64,000 bases of DNA, taken from Treponema porcinum (GTDB lineage Bacteria; Spirochaetota; Spirochaetia; Treponematales; Treponemataceae). How positions within the stretch are numbered: position 1 is the stretch's first letter; each line of letters begins with the position of its first letter. Positions 1 to 9,146 of this stretch are shown here, one piece after another. The stretch spans positions 1-64,000 of the forward strand of contig NZ_FUWG01000010.1 in NCBI RefSeq assembly GCF_900167145.1. The letters are read 5' to 3'. A program made the position numbers and the translations under genes. The notes under the pieces are model-generated. The model was not told where the DNA came from. It made no database searches and saw nothing but the letters and a program-made list of their open reading frames with translations.

Positions 1-288
<288 letters not shown>

Positions 289-541
289 TATTTCTTAGGC
301 CCGAAGGCCTGAGATTTTCAATATCATTTCAGTTCGAAACCTCTTTATGCTCTTATTAAAGAATTGCAGACATCCGGCTTCCTTTCGGATCCGAACGTCC
401 GGGTTTCATTTCTTGGGAAGTTACCCTCCATAAGGACAGCTTCCCGGCACGAACCTCTTGTATTTCGTCTTTCTTTCCTTCCCTTTTATGTCAAACACCG
501 TTGTTACTGCCGTGCAGGAGTCCTGCGCGACGGTGATAATG
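289..541 (-). other. rRNA operon leader (untranslated, about 250 nt)
   Basis: Stretch between the predicted rRNA transcription start (about 535) and the mature 16S 5' end. It has no convincing gene; open frames across it are chance. GC-rich inverted segments (for example around 405-470) could form the processing stem seen upstream of bacterial 16S genes, but the partner strand lies outside the window. Confidence 0.55.
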
Positions 542-570
542 AATATACACCCGGATTAAAAAAGTGTCAA
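542..570 (-). promoter_or_regulatory. rRNA operon promoter
   Basis: On the minus strand a perfect -35 TTGACA (565-570) is followed by a 17-base spacer and -10 TATATT (542-547). It is the best match upstream of the 16S gene. The flanking upstream DNA (about 588-660) is a long A-rich tract on this strand, which would act like an UP element; that role is inference. Confidence 0.8.
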
Positions 571-820
571 CTCCTAACTGTAAAAAAATTCATTTTTTTT
601 TACTTTTTTTTGTTTTTTTTATCTTTTTTTCAGAATTCTTTTTGCATTCTTTTTTTACGGAAAACCAGTACAGAGGAAAACGCACGGAAAAGGACGGACG
701 GAGCGGAGGGCGGAACAGCAGGAAGCGCGCTGCGCGGAAATTACGCCTGCGCCGGTATGGAACGGTGCGACCCGAACGGGGAGCAGGACGGCGGCAGATG
801 GAAAAACTGCCCCGATAAAA

Positions 821-851
821 AAAAGCCCCTCCGTGCGGCGGAAAGGCTTTT
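821..851 (-). terminator. Rho-independent terminator downstream of pgsA
   Basis: Stem AAAAGCC/GGCTTTT with an inner TCCG/CGGA pair and a five-base loop. Read on the minus strand it is followed by a run of T residues (814-821). It lies about 115 bases past the pgsA stop and insulates the rRNA promoter from pgsA transcription. Confidence 0.75.
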
Positions 852-967
852 CTGAATGAAAAAAAAAACTGCGGGCGAGCCGGCGGACCGAGCCTCTGGC
901 GGGCCGTGGAACACCGGTGGGTGATTTTCGTTTGCGCCCTACTGAATGTAAAAATAAAAAAGACTGG

Positions 968-1576
968 CTACGAACCGTTTTTAATAAGTGAATAGAATGT
1001 CTTTATATAATCGATGAAGGAAATGTAGCTCAGGACAAGGCAGACGGAGAAGAGAATTTTTGCCACAACAAGGAGAGAGGCAAAACAGGCCGGTTCAAAG
1101 CCTAGACGGAGTGCTGATTCAACTGCGAGCATAAAAAAGCCGGACGTGATATAGAAAACTGTTTTGAATTTTCCGCCTTTGCGCGCGGCGATTGCTGTTC
1201 CTTTTGAAACGGCGACCATTCTTATGAAATTCATTGAGAATTCGCGGTACAAAATCAGGGCGAAAATTACAAGCGGCATATATGAAACGCCGTTTCCTGC
1301 GGCGGATTTTGTTGCGCACAGGAATACGGTCAGGTTCAGCATAACGTCGGCGAAGGGGTCGTACAGTTTTCCGAAATCGCTAACTTCGCCGTTTTTCCGG
1401 GCATAATAGCCGTCAAAAAAATCCGTAAGTTCAAAAAGCGCAAGAAGCGGAATCATACAGAATGCAGATATTTTATAGAGAAGTTCGGACTGTGTCCAAA
1501 GCGGAATATTATAAATCAGGAAAAAAAACGGCGCAAAAGCAACACGCATTGTTGTAAATTTGTTAGAAGTTTTCAT
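968..1576 (-). CDS. pgsA: CDP-alcohol phosphatidyltransferase (phosphatidylglycerophosphate synthase type)
   Basis: Integral membrane enzyme of 202 residues that would transfer a phosphatidyl group from CDP-diacylglycerol to an alcohol, most likely glycerol-3-phosphate, for phosphatidylglycerol synthesis. The family motif D-x2-DG-x2-AR-x8-G-x3-D-x3-D is complete in the N-terminal third (DFFDGYYAR, then GKLYDPFAD), giving all metal-binding aspartates. Several hydrophobic helices follow. The substrate alcohol cannot be read from sequence, so pgsA versus another CDP-alcohol transferase is a family-level call. The ATG has no Shine-Dalgarno but sits 8 bases after a -10 box, suggesting a leaderless mRNA. 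It is a single-gene unit ending at the 821-851 terminator. Confidence 0.85.
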   Translation of the reverse strand: MKTSNKFTTMRVAFAPFFFLIYNIPLWTQSELLYKISAFCMIPLLALFELTDFFDGYYARKNGEVSDFGKLYDPFADVMLNLTVFLCATKSAAGNGVSYMPLVIFALILYREFSMNFIRMVAVSKGTAIAARKGGKFKTVFYITSGFFMLAVESALRLGFEPACFASLLVVAKILFSVCLVLSYISFIDYIKTFYSLIKNGS

Positions 1577-1584
1577 AGAATATA

Positions 1585-1613
1585 AGTATCTTTTTTTACT
1601 TGATAAAAGTCAA
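1585..1613 (-). promoter_or_regulatory. pgsA promoter, leaderless arrangement
   Basis: -35 TTGACT (1608-1613), 17-base spacer, -10 GATACT (1585-1590), then 8 bases to the ATG. Transcription should begin within two bases of the start codon. Confidence 0.65.
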
Positions 1614-1643
1614 TGGAAAAAATTATTTTTATTGCCGCAAAAC

Positions 1644-1680
1644 AACCGGCGTTTTCATACGGAATATGAGCACGCCGGTT
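1644..1680 (-). terminator. Terminator after the cytidylate kinase-like gene
   Basis: Nine-base-pair stem AACCGGCGT/ACGCCGGTT with an 18-19 base loop; on the minus strand it is followed by GTTTTG. It lies about 30 bases past the stop of the 1712-2533 gene. Confidence 0.65.
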
Positions 1681-1711
1681 ATTTAAGCAGAAATCAGATT
1701 TTCTTTACAGG

Positions 1712-2533
1712 TTACAGGTGACCTTTGAAATCCTGAACGACGCTGATTGCAGAAGAAATTGTATATTCCGGAAGTTCAACGGCGGCGATTTTTATGGCAC
1801 GCTCGACAAGAACGGTAGAATCCGCAACACCCTGGAGCGTAAGGTTCTTTCCGTCGATGACGGCACGCAGGAATTCGATGTTCAGCTTGTACTCGAAAAT
1901 CAGTTTGTTTACAAGATGCTGGCATTTTATGAGTTCCGCAAGTTTTTCCTTGCCGGCAACTTCTTTTTCCGGCGTGATGTAATGCTTTACGAGAGTAGCG
2001 ATTGCATCGGCGGATGACTTTTCATCAAAGATGCCGGTATTCAGAACCATAAGGAAATGCGATGCATCGTCTATTTCCACATTAAAGAAACTCTTGTGAA
2101 ATCCCTTGCGGTTCGTGTCGCTTTCGTTTATGCGCTGGAGTGCCTGTTTTTCGTTCCAGTCGAATTCTTTTTGAAGGCGCTGCATACGGATTTCATCTTT
2201 TGCAACGAAGCGAAGCGATACGAGATTAGGAAGGCTCTCAAGAATGATGAATGCACCGCGTCCTATAAGAATGCAGTTCCCTTCCTCAGCGGCTTCAAGA
2301 ACGGCGGTCTGAAGATAATGCAGGTATTCATCGCGGTCTTTTACCAGAGATGCAAAAAATCCCGGTTTTTTCTCGTCGTATTTTTTTAGTTTTCCAGCAG
2401 GAAATCCCAGCGTAACGATTCTCTTCTCCAGTTCCTGACGGTTTATAAATTTATAGCCGAGTTTTTCTGCAAGTTCCGCCGCGATCTCATCTCCTAATGC
2501 AGCAACTTGTCTTGATATTGCAATAACCCCCAT
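1712..2533 (-). CDS. Cytidylate kinase-like P-loop protein with BON-like C-terminus
   Basis: 273 residues. The N-terminus (VIAISRQVAALGDEIA) and following YKFINRQELEKRI match the cytidylate-kinase-like family (Pfam Cytidylate_kin2), a group of P-loop proteins whose substrate is usually unknown. Conserved ILIGRGAFII and basic lid residues (RLQKEFDWNEKQALQRI) are present. The last 70 residues (LNIEFLRAVIDGKNLTLQGVA, then AIKIAAVELPEYTISSAI, split here) resemble a BON domain, unusual for a nucleotide kinase. The start is the ATG preceded by AGGAGG with 5-base spacing. It stands alone between its own terminator and the upstream LysM operon terminator. True CMP kinase activity is unproven. Confidence 0.75.
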   Translation of the reverse strand: MGVIAISRQVAALGDEIAAELAEKLGYKFINRQELEKRIVTLGFPAGKLKKYDEKKPGFFASLVKDRDEYLHYLQTAVLEAAEEGNCILIGRGAFIILESLPNLVSLRFVAKDEIRMQRLQKEFDWNEKQALQRINESDTNRKGFHKSFFNVEIDDASHFLMVLNTGIFDEKSSADAIATLVKHYITPEKEVAGKEKLAELIKCQHLVNKLIFEYKLNIEFLRAVIDGKNLTLQGVADSTVLVERAIKIAAVELPEYTISSAISVVQDFKGHL

Positions 2534-2730
2534 AAAAACCTCCTATGAAAAACATAAAATCAGCCAGCGTAATGAAGGCAGCACTTAAAATGTATTTTCT
2601 TTTTTTTATTTCATCTTAATAATAAAACCGAACATTCAATATGTCAAATAAAGGAAGCGGATATACGAATAAAAATTTTGTAAAAACAAAGGAAATTTCA
2701 AGGGCGGAATGCAGTCATTCAGGGATAAAA

Positions 2731-2765
2731 AAAAGCACAGGGAACATAAAGCTTCCTGCGCTTTT
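2731..2765 (-). terminator. Terminator of the lipoprotein/LysM operon
   Basis: Stem AAAAGCGCAGG/CCTGTGCTTTT read on the minus strand, with one G-T wobble, followed by eight T residues. About 30 bases past the LysM gene stop. Confidence 0.8.
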
Positions 2766-2792
2766 AAATAATCAGTTATGGAACGCTAAACG

Positions 2793-3485
2793 TTATTTTG
2801 TTCCGTATGCCTCATATTTTTTAGAAGGACTGTATACACCCTCACGATATTCGCCAGTAAGACTAGGAATTTTCATCTTCATACCTGGCATAATGAGGTT
2901 AGGATCCTGCGGCTTAGGCATATTCTGCTTGTTTGCCTGATACAGGTTTTCCCAAAGAAGCGGATTATTGTATACATACGGACGGCCGGAAATGTTCCAG
3001 TAGCAGTCTTTTGTTTCTGCCCAAGGACGTACAATGTAGAATTCCGGGAGCGGAGTTACTTCGTAAATTCCGTCAAGAGCGGCAATCGACTGCTTTGCGT
3101 AGTCGTAAGCGCCGGCAAAATCTTCCCTGCCGAAAGCACCTTCCGCACTGGCGTACGCGTCTTTTGCCGCAGTAAACGCCATCGGGAACGTCTTGTCCGC
3201 ACTGATGCTTTCTGCCCAGTTAATCCTGTTGAGGGCAATTTTCATCTCGGATTCAGCGTTAGAACGCGCAAGCATCATATCAATATACGCTTTTGAAAGA
3301 GCGGCATTTTCAGCAGCCTTTGCAGAATAGTCAACTGCATCGTCATACTGACCGGCATCAAAAGCAGCTTCCGCTTTTTTTGTATATTCATCCGCAAGTT
3401 TCTGATATGTATTGTTCGTATAGCTGACCGCAAACAATGCGGCAGAAATCAGCAGGGCAGCAAATGCTGCAAACAGTCTTTTCAT
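2793..3485 (-). CDS. Exported LysM-domain protein
   Basis: 230 residues with a classical signal peptide (MKRLFAAFAALLISAALFA). Residues about 25-145 are alanine-rich helices with TPR-like spacing (AAFDAGQYDDAVDYSAKAAE). The C-terminus, about 149-210, is a LysM-like unit (YIVRPWAETKDCYWNISG, then NPLLWENLYQANK and IMPGMKMKIP), expected to bind peptidoglycan in the periplasm. Its ATG overlaps the stop of the upstream lipoprotein by one base (TAATG), so the two are translationally coupled and probably cooperate at the cell wall. Precise role is not known. Confidence 0.82.
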   Translation of the reverse strand: MKRLFAAFAALLISAALFAVSYTNNTYQKLADEYTKKAEAAFDAGQYDDAVDYSAKAAENAALSKAYIDMMLARSNAESEMKIALNRINWAESISADKTFPMAFTAAKDAYASAEGAFGREDFAGAYDYAKQSIAALDGIYEVTPLPEFYIVRPWAETKDCYWNISGRPYVYNNPLLWENLYQANKQNMPKPQDPNLIMPGMKMKIPSLTGEYREGVYSPSKKYEAYGTK

Positions 3486-4501
3486 TATTCAGCCTCCTGT
3501 CCGGCATCTTCAAAATCAGCAGCCGCCTCTTCTATAACTTCCGGCACGTCTGCTTCAAAACCCTGCGGATTTTCGTATTCGTCAGCCTCAAGAAGAACAG
3601 CATCTGCCGCTTCTATACCCTGAACGTCATCACCAGAAAGCGGCGCTTTTTCATCTGCCGCCTGTGCATAGTTCTGACTTTCAGCAACCTTTGCCTTAGC
3701 CTCGTCCATAGCCTTCTGCGCCGCTTCGCGCTTTACGGAAACAGCCGCGTACACAGACTCAAACTGTGCTTTTGAAGCCGTATAGTGAGAAAGGGCGGAT
3801 TCCGGGTTTTGCATTGAATAACTTGTGTCGCCCGCCTTGAATTCTTCAACGGCAGCAGTGTATTCAGCCTTGGCAGCAGCGCCCGCCTTTACGCCGTCAG
3901 CATCTTTTTTTGCGCTGAACGCCGCGGCGCGTGCATCTTTTGCAAGAGCCTTATACGCTTTAAAAAGAACGTTATCGAATGATCCGAGTGCCGCTTTTGC
4001 CGCAGCAAGCATATCTTCTGACGTAGCCGCCGGATTTACGAAAAGACGTTCAAGTTCCGCAAGCGAATTGCATCCGCTGTCATAAGAAGCCTGATCGTAG
4101 GAAACAAAATTATTGTCCTCAATCTTCTTCTTTGATTTCAATGCTTTTGCATACTGTTCCAGAGCGGTAAAACGAGTCTGTACGTCTGCCAGCTCCTTTG
4201 AAACATCTTTACCGGACTCCGACAAAACCTTTATAGACTGAAACAATGCATCGGCAGCCGCAAACTGTTCGGCAGCAACCGTATCTGCACCGGCATCAAC
4301 AGCCGCCTGACGCGCAGCTTCCGCCTTTTCAAGAGCGCTGAAATTATCCGCAGCCGCTTTCTGTTCAGCAGAGTCTTCTTCAACCGGCGCTTCAACCGGT
4401 TCTTCTACCTCAGTCGCCGGAGCTTTTGGAGTTGAGCCGCACGAAGCAAAAACAGCAAGAGCCGCAACTGCACCCAAAAAAGAAACATAACTTTTTTTCA
4501 A
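3485..4501 (-). CDS. Alanine-rich coiled-coil lipoprotein
   Basis: The chosen start is a TTG at 4501: it is preceded by GGAGG at six bases and gives a proper lipoprotein signal (LKKSYVSFLGAVAALAVFASC). An ATG ten codons upstream (4531) lacks a Shine-Dalgarno and would add a non-signal extension. The mature protein of about 320 residues starts at a Cys after FAS, is rich in Ala, Glu and Lys, and is predicted almost wholly helical, like the periplasmic helical-repeat lipoproteins of treponemes. It is coupled to the LysM gene downstream. An envelope structural role is inference; no catalytic motif is visible. Confidence 0.78.
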   Translation of the reverse strand: MKKSYVSFLGAVAALAVFASCGSTPKAPATEVEEPVEAPVEEDSAEQKAAADNFSALEKAEAARQAAVDAGADTVAAEQFAAADALFQSIKVLSESGKDVSKELADVQTRFTALEQYAKALKSKKKIEDNNFVSYDQASYDSGCNSLAELERLFVNPAATSEDMLAAAKAALGSFDNVLFKAYKALAKDARAAAFSAKKDADGVKAGAAAKAEYTAAVEEFKAGDTSYSMQNPESALSHYTASKAQFESVYAAVSVKREAAQKAMDEAKAKVAESQNYAQAADEKAPLSGDDVQGIEAADAVLLEADEYENPQGFEADVPEVIEEAAADFEDAGQEAE

Positions 4502-4605
4502 ACGAATCCTCCATAATTTAAACGAATTCATATACTATTTTAGTTTCAAAAGACGTACAAGGTCAACAATAAGAATTTGAATTTATGCAATGTTAATGAA
4601 AAAAA

Positions 4606-4634
4606 TTGAACAGGAACTGTGATTGTGCTAATAT
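4606..4634 (+). promoter_or_regulatory. Promoter of the DMT transporter, leaderless arrangement
   Basis: -35 TTGAAC (4606-4611), 17-base spacer ending in TGC (extended -10), -10 TAATAT (4629-4634), then 7 bases to the ATG at 4642. Confidence 0.7.
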
Positions 4635-4641
4635 TCCCGTT

Positions 4642-5523
4642 ATGAAACAGATAGACGGAATTCCCTCCCTGATTTTGTGCGCGCTTTTCTGGAGCACAGG
4701 CGGAATATTGGTAAAACTCGTAGACTGGAATCCGTTTGCAATCGCCGCAATCAGAAGCCTTATTGCCGGTATTTTCATTGCCATTACGATAAAAGGTGCG
4801 CCGCTTTTCCGCATAAAAAAAGAGGACAGCACAACTGACCCGAAAGGAACGGCGTGCCTGTGGGCAGCAGGAATATGCTACTCGCTCACGATGATCCTGT
4901 ACGTTTCTGCAAACAAACTTACGACAGCCGCAAATACAATCCTTCTGCAATACACAAATCCGGTTTACATAATCCTGTTTGGACCGCTTATGCTTGGCGA
5001 AAAGAACAGAAAGTCCGACTACCTTGCCGCGCTGGGCGTAACGGCAGGAATGATTTTGTTTTTTTCCGACGGACTTGAAAGCGGAAATCAGACCGGGAAC
5101 ATTCTTGCCGCCTGTTCTGGGCTTACGTTCGGATTTACGACGCTTTTTATGAGAAAACAGCAGATATACGGATGCAGTTCCGCACATTCTTTTATGATTG
5201 CGCACATCCTTACGCTTGCAGCAGGAATTCCGTTTATGATTTCAGCAGGAATGCCGTCCGCAAAATCCTGCGCAGGACTTGTCCTTCTGGGAATTTTTCA
5301 GATGGGAATTCCGTCAGTCACCTACTCGCTTGGAATAAAGCGCGTCCGTGCGCTGACCGCATCATTCATCACGATGCTTGAACCGCTTATGAATCCTGTG
5401 TGGGTCATAATTTTTGCAGGAGAATATCCGTCCGTAAAATGCGCGGCAGGAGGCGCCCTCATTCTGGGAACAATAGCCGCACGTGCAGTTTTCCAGCACA
5501 AAAGCGCACGGACACGGAATTAA
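4642..5523 (+). CDS. EamA/DMT-family transporter (10 TM)
   Basis: 293 residues, a full-length two-EamA-domain drug/metabolite transporter with about ten membrane segments. The first repeat begins IPSLILCALFWSTGGILVK and the second ILAACSGLTFGFTTLFMRK; the typical end-of-repeat signatures occur (NPVYIILFGPLMLGEK; LEPLMNPVWVIIFAGEYPS). Substrate cannot be assigned; the family exports amino acids and metabolites. The ATG at 4642 was chosen over an in-frame TTG at 4606 because the TTG is part of the -35 box and the -10 lies between them. Divergent from the lipoprotein operon. Confidence 0.85.
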   Translation: MKQIDGIPSLILCALFWSTGGILVKLVDWNPFAIAAIRSLIAGIFIAITIKGAPLFRIKKEDSTTDPKGTACLWAAGICYSLTMILYVSANKLTTAANTILLQYTNPVYIILFGPLMLGEKNRKSDYLAALGVTAGMILFFSDGLESGNQTGNILAACSGLTFGFTTLFMRKQQIYGCSSAHSFMIAHILTLAAGIPFMISAGMPSAKSCAGLVLLGIFQMGIPSVTYSLGIKRVRALTASFITMLEPLMNPVWVIIFAGEYPSVKCAAGGALILGTIAARAVFQHKSARTRN

Positions 5524-5560
5524 AAGCACACGGATTTTTTAAGGAAGTGCTGGAAGTTTC

Positions 5561-6241
5561 CTAAAAATCAGGAATTTCGCGCGTTCTGGTGTATTTCCAG
5601 TCTTTAGGGTGAGTATTCGGGCGAATTCCGGCAATGCGCTCGTTTTCCGCACGCAGCTGGTCAGTAATCATCTGCTTGAATACGGTCATAAGAGGTTCGG
5701 GGTCTGCGCTTTTTTCTGCAAGCCCTGCCGACTGAAGTTCCTTTATAAGATAGTAGCACGTTTCTATTGTAGAAACACATTCCGGCTTAGGCTCGCGCTT
5801 GAATGTAAAAATCGAACGGTACTCGCCTGCAAAAGAGAGTTTAGGCAGGTCAAGCAGGAACAGACTGTGCTGAATTACCTTGCGTGAACAGAACCACGTT
5901 GCATCAATAATAATGGCAAGCAAAATCCTGCCGCCGGCCGCCTGAACAAAGCCTTCTTTTTTTACGTTCCAGGCATCTTCGCCGGGATATAAAAGTACGG
6001 GAAAATAGCGCGGATCATTCAAAAGCGCCTGAAGGCGCGTATTCTGCGAAAAATCTATTCCTACAAGAATTTCAGAATCTTTTAGCGAGATTTTTGCAAG
6101 CCGCCCTGTTCCCGTCCGCTGCTTGCGGTACTCCTTAGGGTGCATAAGAAAAACGAATTTTACGCCGGAATCAATTTCTTTTGTATATTTACAAAGACAA
6201 AAGTTTGCCGGCCTGAAACACATCTGGCATCTACAGCTCAT
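5561..6241 (-). CDS. DTW domain protein (tRNA-uridine aminocarboxypropyltransferase family)
   Basis: 226 residues. The family is known to form acp3U in tRNA from S-adenosylmethionine. The hallmark DTW-type motif is IIDATWFCSRK near the middle, preceded by the conserved N-terminal cysteine cluster (CRCQMCFRP, FCLCK) and LLYPGEDA. EYRSIFTFKREPKPECVSTIE covers the conserved C-terminal region (split across two blocks here: FKREPKPECVSTIE). Length fits the family. The start ATG has no Shine-Dalgarno and lies 8 bases after an extended -10 (TGCTATACT). Modified tRNA position (20 or 47) is unknown. Confidence 0.85.
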   Translation of the reverse strand: MSCRCQMCFRPANFCLCKYTKEIDSGVKFVFLMHPKEYRKQRTGTGRLAKISLKDSEILVGIDFSQNTRLQALLNDPRYFPVLLYPGEDAWNVKKEGFVQAAGGRILLAIIIDATWFCSRKVIQHSLFLLDLPKLSFAGEYRSIFTFKREPKPECVSTIETCYYLIKELQSAGLAEKSADPEPLMTVFKQMITDQLRAENERIAGIRPNTHPKDWKYTRTREIPDF

Positions 6242-6530
6242 AGGAAGTCAGTATAGCATATCCAGGAGCAGAAAATCCACAGAGGGATGAATAAAAGCAA
6301 GACAGCGCGCCGTTCTGCAACTTTTTTATTCGGATTCTGCCTTTAATTATTATCATCTCCATGTTTCTGTAATTGAACATTCAAAACCTGTAATAAATAA
6401 AATTACAAAAAATATAACAGACTGCACCTTATACTTGTTACTCACTTATTATTTTAAATTGCGTTAAAATTATATCAGATTTTGTCTTTTATTTATATTC
6501 ATTTCATTTTCTATACTATAAGAATGATAC
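6242..6530. other. AT-rich intergenic stretch
   Basis: Apart from the DTW promoter at its left end, no gene, hairpin terminator or RNA was recognised. It becomes strongly AT-rich after 6360 and leads into the transposase relic, so it is probably the remains of an inserted element. Confidence 0.4.
6250..6258 (-). promoter_or_regulatory. Extended -10 promoter of the DTW gene
   Basis: TGC plus TATACT (-10 at 6250-6255), 8 bases before the ATG at 6241; no clear -35. Leaderless arrangement. Confidence 0.5.
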
Positions 6531-6641
6531 CGTTTATTAAAATCATAACCCCTGTATTACAGAACTTTGAGTCAATTGAGAATTTCAAGAAAGAATTGAT
6601 TGAATATCTGACCTGCTACAATAAAAGGAGAATCAGAACAA
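6531..6641 (+). pseudogene. IS3-type transposase C-terminal relic
   Basis: A short frame encodes [19 protein letters not shown], which matches the pattern at the C-terminus of IS3/IS150-family integrase-core transposases (FKxELxEYIxYYNxxRI). Upstream of about 6560 no transposase sequence is recognised, and the frame then runs into the 3' end of fhs on the other strand, so this is a decayed fragment. AT-rich flank (6360-6530) supports an accessory origin. Call rests on one short motif. Confidence 0.5.
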
Positions 6642-8315
6642 ACCGGAAATTACGCCGTCATCGTCAACGTCAATGTCAACTGCCGCAGGGCGTTTTGGAA
6701 GTCCCGGCATAGTCATAATGTCGCCGGCAAGAACGACTACGAATCCTGCGCCTGCATACAGCTGAACGTCACGCACTGGGAAAACATAGCCGGCTGGTGC
6801 GCCGATTGCCTTAGGGTCGTGGCTGATTGAATTCTGCGTTTTTGCTACGCAGACAGGAAGGTTTCCGTAGCCGGCTTCTTCAAACGCCTTGAGTTTTTTA
6901 AGCGAATTTCCCTGGAAATCAACGCTTTTTGCACGGTATATTTCTGTTGCAAGGCGCTCGATTTTCTGAGAAAGCGGCAGTTCCGATTCGTAAAGATAAT
7001 GGAACGACGATTTTTCGGCGCATACGTCTGCAACAGTACGGGCAAGTTCCGCAGCTCCTTCGCCGCCTTTTTCCCAGCCTTCGGAAAGGACTGCCTTTGC
7101 ACCAAATCCGGCGCAAAGTTCTTCCAGTTTTGCAATTTCTTCGTCGGTATCGGTGATGAATTTATTTACGGCAACGACGGCAGGAACGCCGAATTTTGAA
7201 ATGTTTTCAATATGAACTGCAAGATTTTCAAAGCCTTTTTCAAGGGCAGAAACGTTCGGTGCGGAAAGGTCGGCTTTTGCAACGCCGCCGTGCATTTTTA
7301 GCGCGCGGATTGTAGCTACAATCACAACTGCATCAGGCGCAATTCCTGCGGCGCGGCATTTTATGTCCATAAATTTTTCTGCACCCAAATCTGCGGCAAA
7401 TCCTGCTTCCGTTACAACGTAATCGCCGGAAGCAAGCGCACACAGCGTAGCGTTAACGCTGTTGCATCCGTGGGCAATATTCGCAAAAGGTCCGCCGTGA
7501 ACGAATGCCGGCGTCTTTTCCAGAGTCTGCACAAGATTAGGACGGATTGCATCCTTTAAAAGTGCCGCAACAGCACCTGTACAGTGCAAATCTCCGAACT
7601 TAACGTTTTCTTTTGTATATGTCTGCGCAATGATGATATTTGAAATGCGCTCTTTAAGTTCTGTAATCGTGCGTGACAGGCAGACTATTGCCATAATCTC
7701 AGAGGCAACGGAAATGCTGAAATGATCTTCACGGACAACGCCGTTTGTCTTTCCGCCCATTCCTATTACGATGTTACGGAGTGAACGGTCATTCAGGTCG
7801 ACGCAGCGTTTCCAGGAAATCGTGCGCGGATCTATATTAAGTTCGTTTCCCTGCTGGATATGATTGTCTATAAGGGCGGCGATAAGGTTATTTGCAATGG
7901 AAATTGCGTGGATGTCGCCGGTAAAATGAAGGTTTATGTCCTCCATAGGAACTATCTGCGCATAGCCGCCGCCGCACGCTCCGCCCTTTACGCCGAAGCA
8001 CGGTCCGAGTGAAGGCTCGCGGAGTGCAATCACTGACTTTTTGCCAATTTTGCGAAGTCCGTCACCAAGTCCGATTGAAACGGTTGATTTTCCTTCTCCT
8101 GCAGGAGTCGGAGTAATTGCCGTTACAAGAATAAGTTTTCCGCGTTTTTCAGGATCAGACGCTTTCTGCTGGAGGGCGCGAAGTTCCTTCATCGTAATTT
8201 TTGCTTTATACGGACCGTACAGTTCAAGGGCTTCCGGTGATATGCCGATTTTAGATGCGATTTCCCCGACAGGAACCATTTTGTTTTTCTGAGCAATCTC
8301 AATATCAGTAGGCAT
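6633..8315 (-). CDS. fhs: Formate--tetrahydrofolate ligase
   Basis: Cytosolic enzyme of 560 residues making 10-formyl-THF from formate, THF and ATP for purine and one-carbon metabolism (or, in acetogenic treponemes, the methyl branch of the Wood-Ljungdahl pathway). The ATP loop [11 protein letters not shown], the [19 protein letters not shown] block and [17 protein letters not shown] are all intact, and length matches the family (about 556). The start is the ATG at 8315 with GGAGG four bases upstream; an ATG 11 codons earlier lacks one. Last gene of the citrate synthase - rsuA - fhs operon (84-base gap to rsuA with a small GCAGC/GCTGC hairpin). Confidence 0.97.
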   Translation of the reverse strand: MPTDIEIAQKNKMVPVGEIASKIGISPEALELYGPYKAKITMKELRALQQKASDPEKRGKLILVTAITPTPAGEGKSTVSIGLGDGLRKIGKKSVIALREPSLGPCFGVKGGACGGGYAQIVPMEDINLHFTGDIHAISIANNLIAALIDNHIQQGNELNIDPRTISWKRCVDLNDRSLRNIVIGMGGKTNGVVREDHFSISVASEIMAIVCLSRTITELKERISNIIIAQTYTKENVKFGDLHCTGAVAALLKDAIRPNLVQTLEKTPAFVHGGPFANIAHGCNSVNATLCALASGDYVVTEAGFAADLGAEKFMDIKCRAAGIAPDAVVIVATIRALKMHGGVAKADLSAPNVSALEKGFENLAVHIENISKFGVPAVVAVNKFITDTDEEIAKLEELCAGFGAKAVLSEGWEKGGEGAAELARTVADVCAEKSSFHYLYESELPLSQKIERLATEIYRAKSVDFQGNSLKKLKAFEEAGYGNLPVCVAKTQNSISHDPKAIGAPAGYVFPVRDVQLYAGAGFVVVLAGDIMTMPGLPKRPAAVDIDVDDDGVISGLF

Positions 8316-8399
8316 ACGTCCTCCAAAAATAATAAAGTCAATATGCAAATTCCCAAAAGGAAACTTGATTTTATGAAGCAGCTAAAGCTGCGCCATATT

Positions 8400-9146
8400 C
8401 TACAAAAACAAAGCGTCCGTTTCAACTTGCAAAAGCTCGCGGAATTCCCCCGGTGCAAGCGATTCGTCAAGTTTAAGGCTGCCGATTGAAAGCCTTTTTA
8501 GGTAGGAAACCTCATTTCCAGCCTCTGCAAACATCCGCTTTACCTGATGATATTTTCCCTCTGTAATCGTCAGCTCTGCTTCCGATTCGTTTTTCCACAC
8601 AAGATGAGCACTCTTTGCGTCAAACTCAGCTTCTTTTCCCTCTGCGCTTACGTGAATGCCGTCCGCAAAAAGCCGCGTAATTTCCGCCTGGCGAGCGGCG
8701 CTTTCAGGTTTTGCAAGGCGGACAAAATATGTTTTCGGAAAATGCGTTTTTGGCGAAATAATTTTATGCGTAAGGGTGCCGTCCGTCGTAAAAAGCAGAA
8801 GCCCCTCCGTATCTATGTCAAGACGTCCTACGATGTGCAGGTTTTCTGCAAGGTAGCCTGAGCGGTACTCCTCAGGAAGAAAGTCAAACACAGTCTGGTG
8901 AAGTCCGTCTTTATTTGCGCTCACAACGCCCGGCTTTTTGTTCATCATAAGATAAACGTTTTTCCGAAGGCTTACTTTTTCGCCGTCAACTGTAAGGGTG
9001 TCCTTGTCTGGATTTACGGGAAAGCCGGAATCAAAAATACGCGTTCCGTTCACGCAGACTTCCGAGTACCGCACAAGACGCTTTATTTCCCTGCGCGTAC
9101 CGAATCCTTCGTGAGAAAGCAGTTTGTCTATGCGTTCCGTACTCAT
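8400..9146 (-). CDS. rsuA: Pseudouridine synthase, RsuA/RluB/E/F family
   Basis: 248 residues: N-terminal S4 RNA-binding domain (ERIDKLLSHEGFGTRREIKRL, given in part: LLSHEGFGTRREI) and a catalytic domain with the GRLDIDTEGLLLFTTDG signature carrying the catalytic Asp. The family modifies rRNA uridines; RsuA targets 16S U516, RluB/E/F target 23S. Length and domain make-up best fit RsuA, but target choice from sequence is uncertain. The ATG overlaps the citrate synthase stop by four bases (ATGA), indicating coupled translation. Confidence 0.88.
   Translation of the reverse strand: MSTERIDKLLSHEGFGTRREIKRLVRYSEVCVNGTRIFDSGFPVNPDKDTLTVDGEKVSLRKNVYLMMNKKPGVVSANKDGLHQTVFDFLPEEYRSGYLAENLHIVGRLDIDTEGLLLFTTDGTLTHKIISPKTHFPKTYFVRLAKPESAARQAEITRLFADGIHVSAEGKEAEFDAKSAHLVWKNESEAELTITEGKYHQVKRMFAEAGNEVSYLKRLSIGSLKLDESLAPGEFRELLQVETDALFL

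Noticed and set aside
364..855. Open frames of 163 and 84 codons upstream of the 16S gene
   Set aside because: They cross the rRNA promoter, a T-rich tract and a terminator, and have no recognisable protein features.
4546..5205. 219-codon frame antisense to the DMT transporter
   Set aside because: Cysteine- and arginine-rich shadow of the real gene; no start context and no family resemblance.
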